Counted from the first letter of the stretch, positions 18,003-26,424 are shown. The stretch: DNA of 64,000 nucleotides from Clostridiales bacterium (GCA_017569285.1 CP069419.1:930001-994000), one strand, 5' to 3'. The notes: generated by a model from the sequence alone, not told the origin. A program made the numbers and translations.

Positions 18003-18074
18003 TTGTGCCAAACACTTGCATTTGGCACAATGTTATGATAATATGTTTGTGTGCCATTGTCAAGATTATGGCAC
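18003..18074. promoter_or_regulatory. Divergent operator region between xis and the repressor
   Basis: Two inverted repeats share TGCCA/TGGCA half-sites: TTGTGCCAAA...TTTGGCACAA (18003-18030, perfect 10-bp arms) and GTGCCAT...ATGGCAC (18051-18074, perfect 7-bp arms). They lie in the 158-bp gap between xis and the CI-like gene and are probably the operators of that repressor, controlling both directions. Confidence 0.75.
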
Positions 18075-18116
18075 GGCATTGTCAAAATGAACCATTATTG
18101 AAGGAGGGAAAGCAGT

Positions 18117-18773
18117 ATGGCACGGACAGCAGAAAAGCCCAAGGAAGGAATGGGAGCCCGGGTTGAAAGGGAGAGAATCAAAAGAGGATGGTCTCAGGAG
18201 GATCTGGCGGCAAGGCTGAACACCACAAGGAGTTCGATTAAAAACAAGGAACTGGGTGAACGACCGTTCTCACTGGATGAAGCAAAGATCCTGTGTGAAG
18301 CGTTCCATGTGACGCTGGACTATCTGGTAAACGGAAATGAGACGGAGAACGTCCCGGTCAGCGAAATCCTCGGACTGAGCGATGAAGCAATCTACAGCCT
18401 GCGGTATATCAATGAAAGGGCGCACAGCAGGCTGAAGGGCCTGGATATGGCGCTTTCCTCCCCTGCGCTGCTGATCGCGCTCTCCAGGTATATGACCTAT
18501 ACCCCGGCGGATAAAGGCTATTACCTGTCAGAAAGCGGTTCCTATGAGCGCGGTAAATTGATCGAATGCCGGATGAGCCAGGAATTGTTTGGAGATGTGC
18601 TGAAGCAGAACATTCTGCATATGGCCGAAAATGCAAAGGCCGGCAATTATAACGCCACACGATACTTCGAAGCATATGAGGATTTTGCCTTTGATGATGA
18701 GCTCAATGCCAAGCTAGCTGAGCCTTCAGAACCGGATTATGACAGGGGGAAAGGAAATGCCGAGAAAGAGTAA
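18117..18773 (+). CDS. CI-like XRE-family repressor
   Basis: 218 residues. The N-terminal HTH 'RVERERIKRGWSQEDLAARLNTTRSSIKNKELGERPFSLDEAKILCEAF' (13-62) is followed by a ~150-residue C-terminal domain without the Ser-Lys S24 protease motifs, so simple RecA-driven self-cleavage is not expected. GAAGGAGGG precedes ATG 18117. The gene is divergent from xis and overlaps the integrase by 17 bp. In phage-satellite terms it occupies the Stl position, where derepression by a helper phage protein is the known mechanism; whether that applies here is untested. Confidence 0.8.
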   Translation: MARTAEKPKEGMGARVERERIKRGWSQEDLAARLNTTRSSIKNKELGERPFSLDEAKILCEAFHVTLDYLVNGNETENVPVSEILGLSDEAIYSLRYINERAHSRLKGLDMALSSPALLIALSRYMTYTPADKGYYLSESGSYERGKLIECRMSQELFGDVLKQNILHMAENAKAGNYNATRYFEAYEDFAFDDELNAKLAEPSEPDYDRGKGNAEKE

Positions 18774-19971
18774 TACCCGGGGCGCTCAAGGCGACGGAAC
18801 GATCCGGAAGCGGAAAGACGGCCGCTGGGAGGCCCGATTTACGCTGGGCGTCGATCCGGGATCCGGAAAGCAGCTTCAGAAATCCGTGTACGGGAAATCT
18901 CAGGATGAAGTCAGGAAAAAGCTGAAGGAAATCACGACCGACGTTGACCGGGGAATCTATATGGAACCGACAAAAATGACTGTCGGCCAGTGGCTGGATA
19001 TCTGGATCGCCGAATACAATTCTGATATAAAAGACACGACGAAGCACCAGTATCAGTACCAGATCAACACGCATCTGAAGCCGGGGATCGGGATGGTGAA
19101 ACTGCAGGAGCTGACGGCAGTCGTGCTCCAGAAGTTCATCAACAGCCGCAGCAAGCCCTTTGTCATCACCCAGCTCTCGAAGAGTGGAAAACCGATTAAA
19201 GTTAAGAAGAACGGCCTCTCCGCCAAATCCATCCACAACATGCACAGCGTACTCCATGAGGCGCTGGTAAAGGCAATGAAGCTGGGATATATCCGGGTCA
19301 ATGTCTGTGACGCCATCACTCTTCCGCGGGCGCAGAAGGTGGATATGCATCCCATTACCGGAGCGAACGTCAAAAAGTTCCTGGCAGCCATCAAAGGCGA
19401 CCCGTATGAGGATCTGTACTACGTAACGATGTTCACCGGCCTCCGGGAGGGAGAAGTGCTGGGGCTCACCTGGGACTGTATTGACTTCGGAAAGTCCACG
19501 ATGAAGATATACCGGCAGCTGCAGCGGGATCGGCACCGCAACGGCCCGTATAAGTTTACCCCGCTGAAGAACAGCAAGACCAGATCCTTCATGATCCCGG
19601 ACAATGTGAAGGCTGTATTGCTGAAAGTGAAACGGGAGCAGGCGGAAAAGCGGCTCCAGTGCGGCAGCCGCTGGGAGAACGATGAAGGCTATGTCTTTAC
19701 CAATGACTCCGGCCATTTCCTGATGTACAGCACGGTATATGCGCGCTTCAAGCAGTATGTGAAGAGAATCGGCATACCGGAGACCCGGTTCCATGATCTG
19801 CGGCACACCTACGCCACGCTTGCGCTCCAGCAGGGTGTAGACGTAAAGACGGTTTCAGAGAACCTGGGCCATGCGACAGTGGCTTTCACACTGGATGTAT
19901 ATGGTCATGTTACAGAGGAAATGCAGAAGAAAAGTGCCAGCCTCATGCAGGCATATCTGGAGGCGCTGTAA
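18757..19971 (+). CDS. int: Tyrosine-recombinase integrase
   Basis: 404 residues from ATG 18757 with AGGGGGAAAGG upstream. An N-terminal AP2-like arm-binding domain ('GDGTIRKRKDGRWEARFTLG...GKQLQKSVYGKSQDEV') is followed by a SAM-like core-binding domain and the catalytic domain. The catalytic residues appear as 'TGLREGEVLGL' (Arg), 'FHDLRHTYATL' (H-x-x-R), 'LGHATVAFTLDVYGHV' (His and nucleophile Tyr). The gene points towards attR (193 bp away), as in most tRNA-targeting islands. It is probably responsible for insertion in tRNA-Glu. Confidence 0.95.
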   Translation: MPRKSNTRGAQGDGTIRKRKDGRWEARFTLGVDPGSGKQLQKSVYGKSQDEVRKKLKEITTDVDRGIYMEPTKMTVGQWLDIWIAEYNSDIKDTTKHQYQYQINTHLKPGIGMVKLQELTAVVLQKFINSRSKPFVITQLSKSGKPIKVKKNGLSAKSIHNMHSVLHEALVKAMKLGYIRVNVCDAITLPRAQKVDMHPITGANVKKFLAAIKGDPYEDLYYVTMFTGLREGEVLGLTWDCIDFGKSTMKIYRQLQRDRHRNGPYKFTPLKNSKTRSFMIPDNVKAVLLKVKREQAEKRLQCGSRWENDEGYVFTNDSGHFLMYSTVYARFKQYVKRIGIPETRFHDLRHTYATLALQQGVDVKTVSENLGHATVAFTLDVYGHVTEEMQKKSASLMQAYLEAL

Positions 19972-19982
19972 GGCGATTTTGA

Positions 19983-20019
19983 TGACCCTTTTTGACCCTT
20001 ATTTTGACCCTTTACAGAT
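19983..20019 (+). repeat. Right arm-type repeats (TGACCCTT x3)
   Basis: Three direct copies of TTTGACCCTT-like sequence ending TTTACAGA, matching 6240-6266 in order and orientation; probable integrase arm sites starting 12 bp after the int stop. Apart from these, attR and a terminator, nothing else was seen in 19972-20400. Confidence 0.6.
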
Positions 20020-20163
20020 TGTTATCGACGTATATCTCCAAGTAATCCGTTGTCATGAACGATGGATAGCAATTTCCTGAAGTCCTTGTAAATCAACGCT
20101 CAAAGCCACTCAACGATATTCGATGACACACCCTGGAATATGGGTTTTAGATATTTTTCGAGA

Positions 20164-20184
20164 TTCGAATCCCGTCGGAGCTGC
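20164..20184 (+). repeat. attR: 21-bp copy of the tRNA-Glu 3' end
   Basis: Identical to 6160-6180. It is followed by GCAAA-TCATC-GTTTGC plus T8 (20198-20226), most likely the original terminator of tRNA-Glu before insertion. Confidence 0.9.
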
Positions 20185-20401
20185 TTTTTTTATGCCATGC
20201 AAATCATCGTTTGCAGGTTTTTTTTATTTCATCAAATATCATTTTCCATGCATCCCCTGTGCGATGGATTTCCCTTCATATACCGGGATCTGTGCATCAT
20301 AAAAATATTCAAAAAAACCTTGACCTTTCACTGAACTGCAATGATACCCTTCATCTGCAGGAACGAAAGAACACCCGTTATTCAGTGAGGAGGTATGGAG
20401 A

Positions 20402-20575
20402 ATGTTCAGATGGAAGTGCAGAAAAAGGGAGCGGAGTCTGGAGGAAATCATCCGCATTCGGGAGATCCTGGAGGAAGCACGCATGAAGTATCGAATTTAT
20501 TGCAGTGGCCGGTCTCTGGCAGGTCACTTCATGTTTCCTGCCTATGAGAACCATGCTGAAATCCGGTTCCGGTGA
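20402..20575 (+). CDS. Small basic protein of unknown function
   Basis: A 57-residue frame (MFRWKCRKRERSLEEIIRIR...) with GAGGAGG about 10 bp ahead of ATG 20402. It is rich in Arg/Glu with a helical stretch at residues 10-30. It is too short for a confident family assignment. It lies just outside the island and upstream of the MBL hydrolase. Confidence 0.45.
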   Translation: MFRWKCRKRERSLEEIIRIREILEEARMKYRIYCSGRSLAGHFMFPAYENHAEIRFR

Positions 20576-20691
20576 AACCGGTCATTTGGCAGCAGTCCGG
20601 ATACGGGAGTCTTTTTCGCGCCCGGCCGGTCTTTCGGAGGAAGAGACCGTTCCCGGGCTGCCTGCCGGTGATGAAAGGAGAGAATTGCTTT

Positions 20692-21459
20692 ATGGATGCC
20701 CCGTTTCTCAGAAGTCCTGCTGTTACGCAGGTTAACGACCACATCTGGCTGATGGATGACAATCAGGAAGCCACCTGGTTTGTCGTCGCCGGAAAAGAAA
20801 AAGCAATGGTGATCGACACCTCCATCGGTATGTCGGCGATCCGCGCGGAGGCGGCAAAGGTCACAAACCTTCCCGCCATCTGTGTCAATACCCACGGCCA
20901 CGGCGATCACATGGGCGGCAACTGGAGCTTTGACAAGGCATACATGCATCCGGCCGACCTGCCGCTGGCCGAGGAAACCATCAACTATCCGGAGCTGAAA
21001 AACGCGCTGGAGCAGTTCGGTCTGGGCTTCCCGCCCTTTGAGACGGTGGAGGACGGCCAGGTTTTCGACCTGGGCGGTCTGGTAATCGAGGCAATCCACT
21101 TCCCGGGGCATACCCCCGGCGAAATCGTCCTGCTGGACCGGCAGGACAGGATCCTGTTCTCAGGTGACGGCATCCTGGAGCACCTGTGGCTGCAGCTGGA
21201 GGAATCCCTGCCGGTGGAAACGCAGATCGCCAGTATGGAAAAGCTCCTGCCCCTGCGGGACCAGTTCGACACCATCCTGCACGGCCACTGCCACAATCCC
21301 CGCAGCGCAAAGCTGTTTGACGCCCTGCTCGCCGCCCTCCGGGACCTGGCTGCCGGAAATACGGCCGGGGATGTGGATTATCCGTGGCATGGCTATATCA
21401 GCCGGGCGTATCCCTATGCGTATGAGGATGAACCCCGGTGCTTCATCGTCCATAAATGA
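20692..21459 (+). CDS. Metallo-beta-lactamase-fold hydrolase
   Basis: 255 residues with the zinc motif 'NTHGHGDHMGG' (H-x-H-x-D-H), 'IHFPGHTPGEIVLLD', 'FSGDG' and the late His in 'LHGHCHNP'. This is the MBL-fold group of glyoxalase-II/lactonase-like hydrolases; the substrate cannot be named. ATG 20692 has AAAGGAGAG upstream; the open frame to 20572 lacks an RBS. Confidence 0.85.
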   Translation: MDAPFLRSPAVTQVNDHIWLMDDNQEATWFVVAGKEKAMVIDTSIGMSAIRAEAAKVTNLPAICVNTHGHGDHMGGNWSFDKAYMHPADLPLAEETINYPELKNALEQFGLGFPPFETVEDGQVFDLGGLVIEAIHFPGHTPGEIVLLDRQDRILFSGDGILEHLWLQLEESLPVETQIASMEKLLPLRDQFDTILHGHCHNPRSAKLFDALLAALRDLAAGNTAGDVDYPWHGYISRAYPYAYEDEPRCFIVHK

Positions 21460-21471
21460 TTCCGTTATGCT

Positions 21472-21503
21472 AAAAAGCCGTCTCCTGCCGGAGGCGGCTT
21501 TTT
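21472..21503. terminator. Bidirectional terminator between MBL gene and purF
   Basis: AAAAAGCCG / CGGCTTTTT with an inner CTCCTGCCGGAG hairpin. T-runs on both strands serve the two convergent genes. Confidence 0.85.
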
Positions 21504-21518
21504 GATATGCTGTTTTCG

Positions 21519-22946
21519 TCAGTCCGCGGTGTTCCCCGCCGCGGCGGAGATTTTCTGCTCAAAGCGGTTTTTCGCGTTATGCTCCGGTATGGCCGTCGGA
21601 TACTTTCCGACAAAGCACGCGCTGCAGCACGGGCGTCCGCCGTTCAGCTCCGGCAGCCGTTCTGCCGGGAAGAACCCCAGCGAGTCCGCCCCGATAATCT
21701 CCGCGATCTCCGGCACAGTATGTTTGCAGGCGATCAGGTTCTCCTGGGAATCGATATCCGTCCCGTAATAGCACGGATACAGGAACGGCGGTGCGGAAAT
21801 CCGCATATGGATTTCCTTTGCGCCGGCTTCCCGCAGCAGCCGTACAATCCGCCCGCTGGTCGTGCCGCGCACAATGGAGTCGTCCACCAGCACCACCCGT
21901 TTGCCGCGCACGGTATTCTCCACCGCGGACAGCTTGATCTTCACCTGGTCCAGCCGGTGGTCCGGCGCGATGAATGTCCGGCCGATATACTTGTTCTTGA
22001 TCAGGCCGATCTCATATGGAATACCGGATTCCATGCTGAAACCCAGCGCCGCGTCCAGTCCGGAATCCGGCACACCGATCACGACGTCCGCCTCTGCCGG
22101 ATGGGTTTTCGCCAGGATCCGTCCGGCCAGCACCCGCGCGTCATGGACGGATATTCCCTCAATCACCGAGTCCGGCCGGGCAAAGTAGATATACTCAAAG
22201 ACGCACATGCGCCTTTCCTTCCTGCCGCAGTGTTCCCGCCGGGACTGGATTCCATCCTCGCTGAATACCAGGATTTCACCCGGTTCCACATCCCGGATCA
22301 CTTCCCCGCCCACCGCGCGGATCGCGCAGCTTTCGGAGGCGATCACATACATGCCGTCCGGTGTCTTTCCGTAGCACAGAGGCCGGAATCCGTTCGGATC
22401 CCGGGCGCAGATCAGCTTCCGGGGCGACATCAGGATCAGGGAATATGCGCCGTCCAGCGTGTTCATCGCCCGGCTGAGGGCTTCCTCGATGGAAGGTGCC
22501 GTCAGCCGTTCCCGTGTCACAATATACGCGATGGTCTCCGTATCGCTGGTCGTATGGAAAATCGCACCGGTCAGCTCCAGGCCGCTCCGCAGCTCCGCCG
22601 CGTTGGACAGGTTCCCGTTGTGTGCGATGGCCATCCGGCCCTTCTGATGGTTCACTTCTATCGGCTGGCAGTTGTTCCGGTTGGTGGAGCCGGTGGTCCC
22701 GTACCGGGTATGCGCCACCGCCATCTTCCCTTTCGGGAAAGCTGAAAGCTCCTCGCCCGTAAACACCTCGTGCACCAGGCCGAGGTCCTTGTGGGAGTGG
22801 AACAGCCCGTCTTCGTTCACCACAATTCCGCAGCTTTCCTGTCCCCGGTGCTGCAGTGCGTACAGGCCGTAGTAGCAGATGCCCGCCACGTCCGTTTCCT
22901 GCTCGCTGTATACGCCGAAAACCCCGCATTCCTCATGAACTGCCAT
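21519..22946 (-). CDS. purF: Amidophosphoribosyltransferase
   Basis: 475 residues; first step of purine synthesis (PRPP plus glutamine to phosphoribosylamine). The N-terminal nucleophile Cys7 in 'MAVHEECGVFGVY' is exposed after removal of a six-residue propeptide. The PRPP loop is 'VVLVDDSIVRGTT'. Cysteines for a B. subtilis-type 4Fe-4S cluster are visible ('MCVFEYIYF', 'GGRPCCSACFVGKYP'). No other pur gene is adjacent; the gene is upstream-adjacent to gltD on the same strand, both using glutamine/glutamate. Confidence 0.95.
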   Translation of the reverse strand: MAVHEECGVFGVYSEQETDVAGICYYGLYALQHRGQESCGIVVNEDGLFHSHKDLGLVHEVFTGEELSAFPKGKMAVAHTRYGTTGSTNRNNCQPIEVNHQKGRMAIAHNGNLSNAAELRSGLELTGAIFHTTSDTETIAYIVTRERLTAPSIEEALSRAMNTLDGAYSLILMSPRKLICARDPNGFRPLCYGKTPDGMYVIASESCAIRAVGGEVIRDVEPGEILVFSEDGIQSRREHCGRKERRMCVFEYIYFARPDSVIEGISVHDARVLAGRILAKTHPAEADVVIGVPDSGLDAALGFSMESGIPYEIGLIKNKYIGRTFIAPDHRLDQVKIKLSAVENTVRGKRVVLVDDSIVRGTTSGRIVRLLREAGAKEIHMRISAPPFLYPCYYGTDIDSQENLIACKHTVPEIAEIIGADSLGFFPAERLPELNGGRPCCSACFVGKYPTAIPEHNAKNRFEQKISAAAGNTAD

Positions 22947-22980
22947 GTTTCCGCCTTCTGCTTCCCGGTTTCCCGGTTTT

Positions 22981-24396
22981 TTATTCTGCCCTGCCTGCAG
23001 ATGCCAGATACAGGTTTACTTCCCCGGCTGCCGCCCGGCCGTCCGCCAGGGCCCGCACCACCAGGGACTGCCCGGTCCGCATATCGCCTGCGGAGAACAG
23101 GTTCCCCGCCAGGTGATGGCTTCCGTCCCCGGGCATCATGCGGCCGCGGGTGTCCGGGTTTGCGTGGAATGCGCCGGCAGTCTTTGCCTCGCATCCGGTA
23201 AAGCCGGCTGCGATCAGCAGCAGCTCGCACGGGATTTCCTGCTCCGTGCCGGGTACATTCTCGAATCCCTTTTCACCCCGGCGCACTTTTACGATCACCA
23301 CCGCGCGGATATGTCCGGCGTCATCGGTTTTGATCTCTTTGATGGTCGTTTCAAAAATCCTGGGATCCGTCCCCTGCTTCCAGGCGGCTTCCAGCTGGCC
23401 GTAATCGGTCCGCAGGGTTCGCGGCCATTCCGGCCACGGATTGTTGGCCGGCCGGGTTCCCGGTGCCGGGGGCATCAGCTCCAGCTCTGTCACCTGGGCG
23501 CATCCCTGCCGCAGCACGGAACCGACGCAGTCATTGCCCGTATCGCCGCCGCCGACCACCACCACGTGTTTCCCTTTGGCGCTCATGGAGGATTCCCGTT
23601 TTTCCAGCAGGGAGCGGGTGGTTTCCGTCAGGTAATCCACCGCGAAATGCACGCCCTCCGCGTCACTGTCTGTCACCCCAAGTCCGCGGGGTGTCCGCGC
23701 GCCGCAGGAGAGAAGCACCGCGTCATATTCCGCAAGAATCGCGCCATCCGGTTCCGTGTTCAGCAGGAAACGTATGCCCTCCTGCTCCATCAGGCGGATC
23801 CGGCGCTCCACGATCTCCTTCGGCAGTTTCATGTTCGGGATCCCGTACATCAGCAGTCCGCCCGGCCGGTCCGACCGCTCGATGACCGTCACGGTATGCC
23901 CGCTGCGGTTCAGCAGGTCCGCCGCTGCCAGGCCGGAAGGCCCGCTGCCGACCACAGCAATGGTTTTCCCGGTACGCACAGCGGGAATCCTCGGCCGGAT
24001 CCAGCCGTTGGCAAACGCGGCTTCGATCAGGTACAGCTCATTGTCCCGGTTCGTCACCCCGTTATCCGCCAGGTTGCAGGCCTTCTCGCACAGGGCGGGG
24101 CACACCCGACCGGTGAATTCGGGGAACGGGGCAGTCATCAGCAGACGGCCGAAGGCTTCCCGCTCAAATCCGTCCTCCAGCAGGATGTTCCACTCGGGAA
24201 TCAGGTTGTGCAGCGGGCATCCGAAATCCGACTGGCAGAACGGCACACCGCAGTTCATGCAGCGGGATGCCTGCCGGCAGCGGATCTCCTGCCCCTGTGC
24301 CGTATGCAGGTCTTCAAAGTCCAGCACCCGTTCTGCCTCAGGGCGCAGCGGATTCTCGCACCGCGTATATTCCAGAAAACCGGCTGTGTTTCCCAT
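22981..24396 (-). CDS. gltD: Glutamate synthase small subunit (GltD-like)
   Basis: 471 residues. The N-terminal 'CMNCGVPFC...GCPLHNLIPEWN' binds 4Fe-4S clusters, 'VVGSGPSGLAAADLL' is the FAD loop and 'VVVVGGGDTGNDCVG' the NADPH loop. It transfers electrons from NADPH to the synthase subunit or another partner. ATG 24396 is chosen because AAAGGAG lies 8 bp ahead; an ATG 6 bp upstream is too close to it. No gltB is nearby, so the partner is elsewhere or it acts as a stand-alone GltD-like oxidoreductase. Confidence 0.9.
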   Translation of the reverse strand: MGNTAGFLEYTRCENPLRPEAERVLDFEDLHTAQGQEIRCRQASRCMNCGVPFCQSDFGCPLHNLIPEWNILLEDGFEREAFGRLLMTAPFPEFTGRVCPALCEKACNLADNGVTNRDNELYLIEAAFANGWIRPRIPAVRTGKTIAVVGSGPSGLAAADLLNRSGHTVTVIERSDRPGGLLMYGIPNMKLPKEIVERRIRLMEQEGIRFLLNTEPDGAILAEYDAVLLSCGARTPRGLGVTDSDAEGVHFAVDYLTETTRSLLEKRESSMSAKGKHVVVVGGGDTGNDCVGSVLRQGCAQVTELELMPPAPGTRPANNPWPEWPRTLRTDYGQLEAAWKQGTDPRIFETTIKEIKTDDAGHIRAVVIVKVRRGEKGFENVPGTEQEIPCELLLIAAGFTGCEAKTAGAFHANPDTRGRMMPGDGSHHLAGNLFSAGDMRTGQSLVVRALADGRAAAGEVNLYLASAGRAE

Positions 24397-24431
24397 ATCC
24401 ATGCTCCTTTCGCGGATGAACTCCGGCGAAA

Positions 24432-24477
24432 TAAAAAACAAGGCATGGGATTGTGTTCCAAAACACCCTTGCCTTGT
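24432..24477 (-). terminator. Leader hairpin/attenuator before gltD
   Basis: ACAAGGCA...TGCCTTGT outer stem with inner GTGTT-TTGG-AACAC, then T6 on the minus strand. It lies between the gltD promoter and start codon and would stop most transcripts unless overcome. Confidence 0.65.
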
Positions 24478-24484
24478 TGGAGGC

Positions 24485-24513
24485 ATCATACCACCGCGGA
24501 AAACCGCCGTCAA
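24485..24513 (-). promoter_or_regulatory. Promoter of gltD
   Basis: On the minus strand TTGACG, 17-bp spacer, TATGAT, just upstream of the leader hairpin. Confidence 0.65.
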
Positions 24514-24544
24514 TGACCGCATTGTTTTTTGCGTGTTTTCCGGG

Positions 24545-24573
24545 TTGACAAATCCGGCAGGTCCGGGTAGAAT
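24545..24573 (+). promoter_or_regulatory. Promoter of the amt-PII gene
   Basis: TTGACA (24545-24550), 17-bp spacer, TAGAAT (24568-24573), about 100 bp upstream of the ATG. Confidence 0.75.
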
Positions 24574-24587
24574 GCCCGCAACCGGTG

Positions 24588-24630
24588 AGGCGCAAGGGTG
24601 TGCAAAAACACCCTGGCGCCTTTTTCTTTT
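24588..24630 (+). terminator. Leader hairpin/attenuator before amt-PII
   Basis: AGGCGC-A-AGGGTGT / ACACCCT-G-GCGCCT with hexaloop GCAAAA, followed by TTTTTCTTTT. This is an intrinsic-terminator structure placed between promoter and start codon. Confidence 0.7.
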
Positions 24631-24674
24631 GCCGGGGTGCCGGAATTCTACACACGGAAAGGATCGTGATCTGA

Positions 24675-26393
24675 ATGACATTCTCTCCCGCAAACACTAT
24701 CTGGGTGCTGCTCGGTGCGGCATTGGTCTTCTTCATGCAGGCAGGCTTTGCCATGTGCGAAGCCGGCTTTACCCGAGCCAAGAATACCGGCAATATCCTG
24801 ATGAAAAACCTGATGGACTTCTGTATCGGTACTCCCCTCTACTGGCTCTTCGGCTACGGCATCATGTTCGGCGCGGGCACAGCGCTGTTCGGCTGGATTG
24901 ATCCCTTCATCATGGGAGATTACAGCCATATTCTCCCGGCGGGCGTTCCGCTGTGGGCATTCGCGATTTTCCAGACGGTCTTCTGTGCCACCTCGGCAAC
25001 CATCGTTTCCGGTGCCATGGCCGAGCGCACGAAGTTCTCCGCCTACTGCATCTACTCCGCCGCGATTTCCCTGTTCATCTATCCGGTCTCCGGCCACTGG
25101 ATCTGGGGCGGCGGCTGGCTGGCGGAAATGGGCTTCCATGACTTTGCCGGTTCCACGGCTGTTCACATGGTCGGCGGTGTCTGCGCACTCATCGGTGCGA
25201 AGATCCTGGGGCCGCGGCTTGGAAAGTACGGGCCGGACGGGAAGCCGAAGGCGTTCCTTGGACATAACCTGTCCATCGCGGCCCTGGGCGTCTTTATCCT
25301 GTGGTTCTGCTGGTTCGGCTTCAACGGTGCCTCCACCGTCGGCATGGACAGCGATGAACTGATCGCATCGGCCAGCCTCGTCTTCTTCAACACCAACCTG
25401 GCCGCTGCGCTGGCTACCTTCGCCGCAATGGCCTTCACCTGGATCCGTTACGGCAAGCCGGATGTCTCCATGACCTTCAACGCCGCCCTGGCCGGCCTGG
25501 TCGGCATCACTGCCGGCTGCGACGCCGTCAATCCCTTCGGTGCGGCGGTTATCGGCCTGGTCTGCGGCATTGTCGTGGTCCTCTCCGTGGAACTGTTCGA
25601 CAAGGTGATCAAAATCGATGACCCGGTCGGCGCTATCTCCGTGCACGGCGTATGCGGTGCTCTCGGCACCATCCTCACCGGTTTCTTCGCCACCGGTGTT
25701 TCCACCATGAAGGGTGTCTTCTACGGCGGCGGTTTCCGGTTCCTGGGTGTCCAGGCGCTGGGTGTCCTGGCCACCATTGCCTGGACCGGTACGGTGATCG
25801 CCATCGTGTTTGTCCTGATCAAAAAGACAATCGGCCTGCGGGCGGATGCTGCAGACGAGATCATCGGTATGGACCGTTCTGAGCACGGCCTGCCGACGGC
25901 CTATGCCGGCTTTGCCCTCATGCCGGATGACAGTGTTCCCGCCGGCATGCTGCCGGTGGCTGCTCCGGCTGCCGCAGCCGCTGCCGATATGGCTGTGACG
26001 GCGCCCGCCGCAGCTGCGGAACGTCCCGCTGTTCCGGCTTACACCCGCGTGCAGATCATCTGCCGCCCCTCTGCCCTCGAAGGCCTGAAGACCGCTATGA
26101 ACCGGATCGGCATCACCGGCATGACCGTCACCAATGTCATGGGCTACGGCATGCAGAAGGGCAAGCCCGAGTACTACCGCGGCATTCCAGTCGAAGCCAC
26201 CCTGCTGCCAAAGGTACAGGTGGATATCGTGGTCAGCAGCATCCCGGTCCGCACCGTGGTGGATACTGCCCGCAGTGCGCTGCACACCGGCCATATCGGG
26301 GACGGCAAGATCTTCGTCCAGGTGGTCGACAATGTCATCCGCGTCCGGACCGGCGAGGAGGGCTTCGATGCCCTGCAGCAGGCCGATGAATAA
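24675..26393 (+). CDS. amt: Ammonium transporter fused to a PII signalling domain
   Basis: 572 residues. Residues 1-~400 are an Amt/MEP/Rh channel with 11 helices and the family segments 'AGFAMCEAGFTRAKN', 'AISLFIYPVSGHWIWGGG', 'GSTAVHMVGG' and 'VHGVCGALGTILTGFFA'. An Ala/Pro-rich linker (~415-455) leads to a complete PII domain: 'VQIICRPSALEGLKTAMNRIGITGMTVTNV', T-loop 'GKPEYYRGIPVEATLLPK' with the conserved Tyr, and 'GDGKIFVQVVDNVIRVRTGE'. PII normally plugs Amt when nitrogen is plentiful, so covalent fusion implies built-in gating. It is divergent from gltD, and both have attenuator-like leaders. Confidence 0.95.
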   Translation: MTFSPANTIWVLLGAALVFFMQAGFAMCEAGFTRAKNTGNILMKNLMDFCIGTPLYWLFGYGIMFGAGTALFGWIDPFIMGDYSHILPAGVPLWAFAIFQTVFCATSATIVSGAMAERTKFSAYCIYSAAISLFIYPVSGHWIWGGGWLAEMGFHDFAGSTAVHMVGGVCALIGAKILGPRLGKYGPDGKPKAFLGHNLSIAALGVFILWFCWFGFNGASTVGMDSDELIASASLVFFNTNLAAALATFAAMAFTWIRYGKPDVSMTFNAALAGLVGITAGCDAVNPFGAAVIGLVCGIVVVLSVELFDKVIKIDDPVGAISVHGVCGALGTILTGFFATGVSTMKGVFYGGGFRFLGVQALGVLATIAWTGTVIAIVFVLIKKTIGLRADAADEIIGMDRSEHGLPTAYAGFALMPDDSVPAGMLPVAAPAAAAAADMAVTAPAAAAERPAVPAYTRVQIICRPSALEGLKTAMNRIGITGMTVTNVMGYGMQKGKPEYYRGIPVEATLLPKVQVDIVVSSIPVRTVVDTARSALHTGHIGDGKIFVQVVDNVIRVRTGEEGFDALQQADE

Positions 26394-26424
26394 CCGGACC
26401 GATCCCCCCATATACGTTCCTGTG

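Larger units (their letters stand above)
6160..20184. mobile_element. 14-kb tRNA-Glu island with PICI-like replication/integration module
   Basis: Bounded by the 21-bp att repeat and carrying a tyrosine integrase next to the right end. From the right end the order is int, CI-like repressor, divergent excisionase, primase-helicase, then an iteron origin. This is the early-module order known from Gram-positive phage-inducible chromosomal islands. The left two-thirds is mosaic cargo: phage tail remnant, MarR/radical-SAM pair/cupin, sugar-utilisation fragment, GC-rich block. No terminase small subunit, packaging or conjugation gene is seen. The island may be nested or composite, so the cargo may not all have arrived together. 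Confidence 0.8.

Noticed and set aside
20164-20184. Second tRNA-Glu gene
   Set aside because: Only the last ~20 nt of the tRNA are present, without anticodon or D-arm.
24648-26411. 587-aa minus-strand ORF antisense to amt-PII
   Set aside because: Shadow frame with no recognisable domain.
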